A stretch of DNA of 8,641 bases from Desulfobacterales bacterium (GTDB lineage Bacteria > Desulfobacterota > Desulfobacteria > Desulfobacterales > DAOWNP01). How positions within the stretch are numbered: position 1 is the first letter of the stretch; each line of letters starts with the position of its first letter. Location of the stretch: positions 1 through 8,641 of the forward strand of contig JASFBI010000048.1 in NCBI GenBank assembly GCA_030149595.1, in the 5' to 3' direction. Positions 1 to 4,843 of the stretch are shown here, in pieces. Below the pieces are notes generated by a model, which saw nothing but the letters and a program-made list of their open reading frames with translations, was not told the origin of the DNA and made no database searches. Position numbers and translations under genes: made by a program.

Positions 1-11
1 AAAGCTTCTAG

Positions 12-341
12 CTAATCAGCTAAATATTCATAGTTATCAGTTGTAGTGGTTTGTCTGATATTGCTGTTATTTAAGCTTTTTTTAATAATATTAATTTTGG
101 AGTTTATTTTTTGCTGCTGGTTTAGAATTTTTTCTATGGCTTTAAACTCATTTCCTGAGAAAGTACTGTTTTCACTTTTGAATTTTATTCTGTTTAATAT
201 TTTATCTAGTTTGTTATTAATGAGTTTTTGATCAGTAAGTATTTTATTGATCTCTTTTTTCTCTCCCCAGCTGTTTTGGACTGAAGAAAATGTTACTAAT
301 ATAGTTATTATTAATAGTAATGATGTGGATATTTTCCCCAC
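12..341 (-). CDS. Small secreted coiled-coil-like protein, hypothetical
   Basis: A 109-residue protein that I do not recognise. It begins with GTG, and CGGGGGAT lies 5-7 bases upstream of that codon (about 348-354), which supports the start. Residues 1-26 form a typical Sec signal peptide: a lysine near the start, a hydrophobic stretch (SLLLIITILVTF) and a likely cleavage after Ser-Trp-Gly. The mature part of about 83 residues has no cysteine and is rich in Lys, Asn and Ile. Hydrophobic residues recur every 3-4 positions (INKIL, INNKLDKILNRI, FKAIEKIL, INSKINIIKKSL), suggesting two amphipathic helices or a short coiled coil separated by a Ser/Asn/Gly-rich break near residues 55-64. It lies 27 bases downstream of the cytochrome gene on the same strand and is probably co-transcribed with it. 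Location is predicted to be periplasmic; function is unknown. Confidence 0.65.
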   Translation of the reverse strand: MGKISTSLLLIITILVTFSSVQNSWGEKKEINKILTDQKLINNKLDKILNRIKFKSENSTFSGNEFKAIEKILNQQQKINSKINIIKKSLNNSNIRQTTTTDNYEYLAD

Positions 342-368
342 TTTTTATCCCCCGTTGTTTTAAAGTTT

Positions 369-698
369 TTATCTTATTCCGGCAGCTATGGGCAGATCAG
401 AATCTGCTGCATGATCTACAAGGTAGTCTGTGATAAGAGCGAGTTCCTTTTTTGTAAAAAATGAGCTTATATCTTTATACCTTTTGTGCTTGTTTCTTTT
501 AAAAAATCTTATCCACTGGATGGAGGCAAATTTTGCAGGGACCAGTAATTTTACTTCCTGATCTTTGCCTCTAATTTGATTATGACACTGAGTGCATTTG
601 TTAATAAATAACTGTTTGCCTTCGAAGCAAAATCCATTTGTGGAAATAAAGAGTGAGCATGAAAAAAAAATAGCAATAAAAAACGATTTTATTATCAT
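369..698 (-). CDS. Small monohaem cytochrome c, periplasmic
   Basis: A 109-residue exported c-type cytochrome. Residues 1-22 form a signal peptide (Lys4, then a hydrophobic run). The haem-attachment motif CTQCH is at residues 35-39, preceded by the usual 'G..LF...C' helix. No methionine follows residue 1, so the normal Met axial ligand of class I cytochromes is absent. His71 (in a KHKR segment) or His96 would have to be the sixth ligand, or the haem is five-coordinate. The C-terminal half (W..FFKRNKH, FT..EL..I..YL, then HAADSD..AAG.R) looks like a conserved family pattern. ATG 698 has AGGAAC nine bases upstream. It is probably the first gene of a two-gene transcript with the small secreted protein. 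A role in periplasmic electron transfer is the general expectation; the partner is not evident. Confidence 0.85.
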   Translation of the reverse strand: MIIKSFFIAIFFSCSLFISTNGFCFEGKQLFINKCTQCHNQIRGKDQEVKLLVPAKFASIQWIRFFKRNKHKRYKDISSFFTKKELALITDYLVDHAADSDLPIAAGIR

Positions 699-785
699 TT
701 TTAAAAAGTTCCTAAACTATATGTATGCTGAAAAAAATATGATAAATATTTTGGAAGAGAACTAAAAATATGTTACTTTTATTTT

Positions 786-814
786 AAAATAGCATATCGT
801 ATTTGTTGTATCAA
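786..814 (-). promoter_or_regulatory. Sigma70-like promoter of the cytochrome unit
   Basis: Read on the minus strand, TTGATA (809-814) and TATTTT (786-791) are separated by exactly 17 bases, matching the -35 and -10 consensus at 5/6 and 4/6 positions. Transcription would start near 779, leaving a leader of about 80 bases before the cytochrome ATG at 698. AT-rich DNA yields chance matches, so this is a prediction. Confidence 0.5.
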
Positions 815-840
815 GGTAATCTTTTAACTATTTTACAATA

Positions 841-846
841 AGGGGA
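841..846 (+). promoter_or_regulatory. Ribosome binding site that decides the acyltransferase start
   Basis: AGGGGA at 841-846 touches the first in-frame ATG at 847, so it cannot serve that codon. It is well spaced (six bases) for the second in-frame ATG at 853. The start was therefore set at 853. Confidence 0.7.
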
Positions 847-852
847 ATGTTT

Positions 853-1566
853 ATGGGTGTTGATATTAAATTTGCTATAGCCAGTTCAAATGCATTAAAA
901 GATGAAGTTTACAGGCTCAGGTATGAAGTCTATGTGGATGAATTTGGTTATGAAAATAGAGATGAATTTCCTGATGGTTTAGAAAAAGATATTTATGATG
1001 AACACTCTATTCATGTAGCTGGCTTGTTTAATAATAAAATTATGGGTACTATCAGAATGATTATGAATTCTTCCATAGGACTTCCCATTGATGAAATAGG
1101 CGGGAAAAGCTTTTATGGGGAAAAACCTCATCCCTCAAAAATAATAGAGGTTTCACGGTTTGCTGTAAGTTCATCTTTTAGACGGCGTAAAGAAGACAGG
1201 GTTTATGGTGTAAGGTCATATATTAAAAAATCTGAAGGCGGGGTTCTTCCTGAAGGCGGGAAATCATTATTTGAAAATGAAAGAAGGGTAAAGCCTGAAA
1301 TAGTAAGCGGATTATTAAAAAATCTTTATCAGTTGACCAGGCAGATGGAGCTTACCCATTGGTATGTAATGCTTGAAAAAAGGATGTATTATATGTTGAA
1401 AAGGATGGGGTATCTTTTCAGGCAGATAGGGGAACCTGTCGAGTTTCATCATGCCATAAGGACTCCGTACTTAGGTATTATAGAAGAGATGGATGAGCAC
1501 TTCTCCCAAAATAAACCTGAATTTTTTAAAATGATTAATGATGGTCTTGTTCTATTTGACAGGTAA
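853..1566 (+). CDS. LuxI/FeeM-like N-acyltransferase (PEP-CTERM/exosortase-associated type)
   Basis: A 237-residue GNAT-fold acyltransferase of the acyl-homoserine-lactone synthase/N-acyl amino acid synthase group. Numbered from ATG 853, it shows the hallmark residues: Arg23 in 'YRLRYEVY', Asp46 and Asp49 in 'EKDIYDEHS', Arg68 in 'GTIRMI', and Glu99-x-Ser-Arg102-Phe. In LuxI relatives these positions bind acyl donor and acceptor. The 'FPDGLEKD.YD.HS.H' block is characteristic of the enzymes annotated as PEP-CTERM/exosortase-associated acyltransferases and of FeeM-like enzymes, which transfer a fatty acyl chain, usually from acyl-ACP, to an amino acid. It is cytoplasmic, with no signal peptide. 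No exosortase or PEP-CTERM protein is present in this window, so the acceptor is unknown. The gene converges on the methyltransferase/ThiF unit, suggesting a shared pathway. A true homoserine-lactone synthase is less likely given the family-specific motifs. Confidence 0.85.
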   Translation: MGVDIKFAIASSNALKDEVYRLRYEVYVDEFGYENRDEFPDGLEKDIYDEHSIHVAGLFNNKIMGTIRMIMNSSIGLPIDEIGGKSFYGEKPHPSKIIEVSRFAVSSSFRRRKEDRVYGVRSYIKKSEGGVLPEGGKSLFENERRVKPEIVSGLLKNLYQLTRQMELTHWYVMLEKRMYYMLKRMGYLFRQIGEPVEFHHAIRTPYLGIIEEMDEHFSQNKPEFFKMINDGLVLFDR

Positions 1567-1638
1567 AAGCTGCCGTCTAAATTTGTATCTGAGTGAAGAC
1601 TGTCAGTTTCCTGATTCTGCTTTTTTACAAGGATGCTA

Positions 1639-1723
1639 AGAGACCTTTGATTAACTTCCTTTTTAATAAATTTAACTATTCTAACATATTAGTTTTGATA
1701 ATTGCTATTATTCAAAGGTCTCT
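1639..1723. repeat. 85-bp inverted-repeat structure with CTA flanks in the convergent gap
   Basis: AGAGACCTTTGA at 1639-1650 is repeated as its perfect reverse complement at 1712-1723. After one mismatch the pairing resumes for three bases (1652-1654 with 1708-1710), giving 15 of 16 paired. The 53-61 base interior is AT-rich and non-coding. The triplet CTA stands immediately outside each arm (1636-1638 and 1724-1726); the right copy is the reverse complement of the methyltransferase TAG stop. It may be a tiny MITE-like insertion with a 3-bp target duplication, or a large-loop RNA hairpin ending the two converging transcripts. Neither arm is followed closely by a U-run on the strand that would need it, so a standard intrinsic terminator is not the best reading. 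Confidence 0.55.
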
Positions 1724-2473
1724 CTAACTTACATATTTATTTTTTAATATTTTTTTTATAAAAGAAGTGAGAGGTATATTAATAATGCTATCCCGCTTGT
1801 TTGCAGCCTGTCTTTCAATTCCCTGATGAGTTATAAACTGAGAGGTTAAAAACAAGTTATCCATATTAATGTTTTTTAAAATTTCCTCCCACTCTTTTTT
1901 AGAAAAAGCAGCTAATATGGAATTTTTATACTCCTCTTTCATTAACTTGTTGTAAGTTAAACCAAAAAAATTAACATGCAGCCATGCAAATAGTCTGGAT
2001 TTTCTGATAAGATCTCTTACAATAAAGGCTCCATCTTTTGTAACAACGCGAGCCATTTCATTTAAAACAGGTAGTGGATTACTTATATGGTGCAGCATAT
2101 TATGGCAAAAGACAGCATCAAAGCTATTGTTCTTAAAGGGAATATTGTTGCCGTTGGTACGCAAAAACTGAATTTTTTCATCAACCTTTTCTGCTTTTGC
2201 ATTGTTTTTTGCTACCTTAAGCATATTATCTGACAGGTCAATGCTTGTGATGCTGATGTTTTCAGTATGTTTTGCAACTCCAATACTTATTCTTCCGGTA
2301 CCACATCCGACTTCTAAAAAACTGCCATGATCCGGGCTTGCATTTATAACTGTTTCAATAAAACCGTTGTGAAGGATGGTTAAGTATTTTAAAGTTAGTT
2401 TATCATATGCAGCTACCTCTTCTATACTTTCCATGGCTTCCGGTTCCATAATCCGTTTAGAATTTAAAATCAT
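1724..2473 (-). CDS. Class I SAM-dependent methyltransferase
   Basis: A 249-residue Rossmann-fold methyltransferase. Numbered from ATG 2473, motif I is EVGCGTG at 54-60. It is followed by the acidic loop SIDLSDNML (ribose contact), the IPF..NSFDAVFC strand, the LHHISNP motif and the post-motif helix NEMARVV, as in the Methyltransf_11/25 group. It is cytoplasmic, and the methyl acceptor cannot be read from the sequence. The frame is open back to an ATG at 2572, but I prefer 2473: GGAGA lies at 2485-2489 before it, the upstream ATG has no recognisable ribosome site, and family members usually begin close to the R.MEPE.M segment just inside this start. The gene follows the ThiF-nitroreductase gene on the same strand, so the two are probably one transcript. 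The stop codon abuts the inverted-repeat structure at 1639-1723. Confidence 0.85.
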   Translation of the reverse strand: MILNSKRIMEPEAMESIEEVAAYDKLTLKYLTILHNGFIETVINASPDHGSFLEVGCGTGRISIGVAKHTENISITSIDLSDNMLKVAKNNAKAEKVDEKIQFLRTNGNNIPFKNNSFDAVFCHNMLHHISNPLPVLNEMARVVTKDGAFIVRDLIRKSRLFAWLHVNFFGLTYNKLMKEEYKNSILAAFSKKEWEEILKNINMDNLFLTSQFITHQGIERQAANKRDSIINIPLTSFIKKILKNKYVS

Positions 2474-2484
2474 ATTTTTAAAAG

Positions 2485-2489
2485 TCTCC
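2485..2489 (-). promoter_or_regulatory. Ribosome binding site for the methyltransferase
   Basis: GGAGA on the minus strand lies 11 bases before ATG 2473. That spacing is slightly long but usable. The alternative ATG at 2572 lacks a comparable site. Confidence 0.5.
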
Positions 2490-2577
2490 AAAGGTTGTTT
2501 TATATGAAAATCCGTCCAACAGACCGTAATTATGAGAGTTTCAATTTTCGTTGTGGCAGATAAATCTGCCATATATG

Positions 2578-4611
2578 TTACATCAGAAAGCTGTTCATAT
2601 CTTTTCTAAGGGTTCTGCAGGAAATATTATCTGCATACCCAATTCTAAAAAGCATGATATGTCCGTTTTTTGAAAAATCAACTTTTTTAAATATAGACTG
2701 GTACTGTGTCCATAAACTGTTTAAGAGTTTGTTGTGCTTTTTGGAAAAGTTTTTACCGGACTCTTGCTGCCATCTTGTCCAAAATAGTGTTATTGCTGTC
2801 ATTGGCTGAAAAGAGATTCCCTTTTGTGCAGCTGTAAGCCATATTCTTTCAAGGGCACGCCCCCCATAAATAAAATCTGCATCTCTGTTTTCATCAACAA
2901 ATAAAAGAGCAGCAGCAGATGCACTTGTTATTCCCTGATAAGAAACAAGAGAGATCATCTTGCCTAAACCTGTGTGATTTAACATATTCATTACAGTCCA
3001 TGATTTGCAGGCTTTTAAGAATAGCTCTCCTGCCTGGCCTGCTTCAAGATTTTTTATTGGAAGCCCGTCTTTTTTTTCATCAGTTTCTTTTTGTGTAAAT
3101 CGTATCATTTTGTTTAAATGTTCAAAGAGAGGGCGGTGTTCGCACCTGATTGTATCAACCATATAAATCAAGCGGGCCAGTTTTTTAAGTATATCCCTGC
3201 CTGTTATAATTTCAAGTTTTGCTTTTGGGAAATCTTTTATTGCAGTGTTAAAATCAGATATAACAGATCTGCATAAAGGTGTCTTATTATAAAGCTTTCT
3301 GTTTGTATTTCTTTTCCAGATAAAACGACCAAGGGAATCAGGATTAATATTTTTTCTTGCAAGATCTATTGTTGCAAAAGGAGTATTGTAATCTTTTTGG
3401 TTTTTGTATGAGATATCCGAAAAAATACCGAGTGATTTTGCTGCCAGTTTCATGTTTTCTATTACAGCACCGAGTGAAATTAAAGACGCTTTTTGACAGA
3501 CATTAAAAAATGACTCATCGGCAACAGGGTTGATATAAAGAGTGATTTTACTGTTTTGAAAAGAAAATTTCCATGGTTGTGCATTATCACCTGATGGTGC
3601 CATAATGCCTGCTTTTAAAATATAATGTATTTCAGATTCAGAGATTTTATCTGTTTCACTATGTTTTGGAAAAACAGGTTCAGGTATCTGGTTCATGGTT
3701 TTTTTGTTTAGAAATTTTTTTAACACTATTTTTCTTTTTAGCAGTTGAACTGGGTTTTTGTTACCCATATGGAGTTTGCCTTTTTGATATTTTTGCATAA
3801 AAGGGTCAAACTGGAAAAAATATGGGGCAGGTTTTATCTTTTTTTTATTTAATATGATTCTCAAAACTTCGGTTGCAGCCATTCCAGAGCATATTTGACA
3901 GGCAAGTCCAAGTGAGGGGCCTGCTCTGTTTTCCAGATCTATTTTTGACATGTTCATGTATTTTAAATGCGTGGGCTTTGGAGTGAGACCTGTGGCAAAG
4001 GAGATATATTTTTCATTTAATGTCATATTAGAAAATATATCAAAGTACTGGTCAAAGCTCATGCCTTTATATGGAGAGAAAATCAGCATTGCTGAGCTAA
4101 ACCCTATGGGACCTGCAGTAATAACATAAATACCTTTTTCTCTGGCTCTGTTAAATACCAGCCTTCTTGTTTCAAATTCAAAAAAATCAATTGCGTCAAT
4201 AACAACATCAACATTTTCTAAAAAAGCATCTATATTTGTTGTATTAATTCCCTGGGGAAATTTGTTGATTTCTAAATAGGGGTTAATCAGGAGGGCTTGT
4301 TCTTCCATTACATCTAATTTATTTTTACCAAAATCACTGACTTTTGCACCAAACTGCCGGTTAACATTAGCAGGTTCAAAAATATCAAAGTCAGAAATGT
4401 TAAATTTGCCGATTCCTGTTCGTGTCATGGTAATAAGATGAACACCACCCACACCTCCCATGCCTGGAATGGCAATTTGAGAGTTTGTTAATATTTCCTG
4501 CTCATAGCTGCTAAGAAGGCCAAGGTTTCGTGAAAAAGCTTCGGCATTGTAAGCTGCTTTTGTACTCAAACCATATTCAGCCAATTTTCCCTTCAAATTT
4601 TTTATATTCAT
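2578..4611 (-). CDS. ThiF/E1-like adenylating enzyme fused to a nitroreductase (Rv1355c/MoeY-like)
   Basis: A 677-residue two-domain cytoplasmic protein. Residues about 25-275 are an E1-like (ThiF/MoeB) domain: nucleotide loop GMGGVGG at 50-56, acidic strand DFD 74-76, Arg85-Gln86 and Lys98 for ATP, and DAID at 139-142. This fold adenylates a carboxylate, classically the C-terminus of a ubiquitin-like protein. Only one CxxC pair is present (Cys238, Cys241), so the four-cysteine zinc site of ThiF/MoeB is incomplete. Residues about 320-660 are a nitroreductase-family FMN oxidoreductase domain, opening with APSGDNAQPW at 338-347 and containing an 'ASLISLGAVIENM' helix; the C-terminal RIGYA segment is also typical. 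The same fusion occurs in mycobacterial Rv1355c, once named MoeY, whose reaction is not established to my knowledge. No good Shine-Dalgarno precedes ATG 4611. The substrate is unknown; the context suggests small-molecule tailoring rather than molybdopterin synthesis. Confidence 0.85.
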   Translation of the reverse strand: MNIKNLKGKLAEYGLSTKAAYNAEAFSRNLGLLSSYEQEILTNSQIAIPGMGGVGGVHLITMTRTGIGKFNISDFDIFEPANVNRQFGAKVSDFGKNKLDVMEEQALLINPYLEINKFPQGINTTNIDAFLENVDVVIDAIDFFEFETRRLVFNRAREKGIYVITAGPIGFSSAMLIFSPYKGMSFDQYFDIFSNMTLNEKYISFATGLTPKPTHLKYMNMSKIDLENRAGPSLGLACQICSGMAATEVLRIILNKKKIKPAPYFFQFDPFMQKYQKGKLHMGNKNPVQLLKRKIVLKKFLNKKTMNQIPEPVFPKHSETDKISESEIHYILKAGIMAPSGDNAQPWKFSFQNSKITLYINPVADESFFNVCQKASLISLGAVIENMKLAAKSLGIFSDISYKNQKDYNTPFATIDLARKNINPDSLGRFIWKRNTNRKLYNKTPLCRSVISDFNTAIKDFPKAKLEIITGRDILKKLARLIYMVDTIRCEHRPLFEHLNKMIRFTQKETDEKKDGLPIKNLEAGQAGELFLKACKSWTVMNMLNHTGLGKMISLVSYQGITSASAAALLFVDENRDADFIYGGRALERIWLTAAQKGISFQPMTAITLFWTRWQQESGKNFSKKHNKLLNSLWTQYQSIFKKVDFSKNGHIMLFRIGYADNISCRTLRKDMNSFLM

Positions 4612-4667
4612 AGTATTTTGAAATATTTATTAGGTTGAAAAAAGAGGATAAAATAAATTACAGTTTG

Positions 4668-4696
4668 AGAATACTAATATATAAAAAATTTGTAAA
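4668..4696 (-). promoter_or_regulatory. Sigma70-like promoter of the ThiF-nitroreductase/methyltransferase unit
   Basis: On the minus strand, TTTACA (4691-4696; 5/6 to consensus) and TATTCT (4668-4673; 4/6) are separated by exactly 17 bases. The start point would be near 4661, with a leader of about 50 bases. Confidence 0.55.
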
Positions 4697-4750
4697 GATA
4701 TAAAAAGGGAAAATTAAATAGAAGTAAAAATAGCAGATTTTGTTCTGTAG

Positions 4751-4779
4751 TTGCAAAAGGAAATTACTTTTGATATAAG
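4751..4779 (+). promoter_or_regulatory. Sigma70-like promoter of the efflux operon
   Basis: TTGCAA (4751-4756; 4/6 to consensus) and TATAAG (4774-4779; 5/6) are separated by exactly 17 bases. Transcription would start near 4786, about 58 bases before the channel gene. It lies about 55 bases from the divergent promoter on the other strand, so one regulator bound between them could control both units. No regulator gene is in the window. Confidence 0.6.
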
Positions 4780-4843
4780 TTAAAACAGTAGTTCAAACTT
4801 CCCAAAGCTTTTTAAATTAATCAACAAACGAGAAATATCATTG

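Noticed and set aside
46..231. Open frame on the plus strand with a hydrophobic translation
   Set aside because: It is antisense to the small secreted protein gene and has no ribosome site. The run of Leu, Ile and Phe is what Lys/Asn-rich coding gives when read from the opposite strand.
804..839. Plus-strand promoter for the acyltransferase (TTGTAT with TATTTT, or TACAAT alone)
   Set aside because: The matches are poor or the spacing wrong, and the start point would fall on the ribosome site, leaving almost no leader.
853..1566. Acyl-homoserine-lactone synthase (LuxI proper)
   Set aside because: The catalytic pattern is shared, but the FPDGLEKD block matches the FeeM/exosortase-associated group, and no LuxR-type receptor gene is adjacent.
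1603..1626. Possible intrinsic terminator after the acyltransferase (TCAG/CTGA stem followed by six Ts)
   Set aside because: The stem is only four base pairs and five non-T bases separate it from the T-run, too weak to call.
4747..4793. GTAGTT direct repeat flanking the efflux promoter as an operator
   Set aside because: Six bases repeated once in AT-rich DNA is expected by chance, and no symmetry was found.
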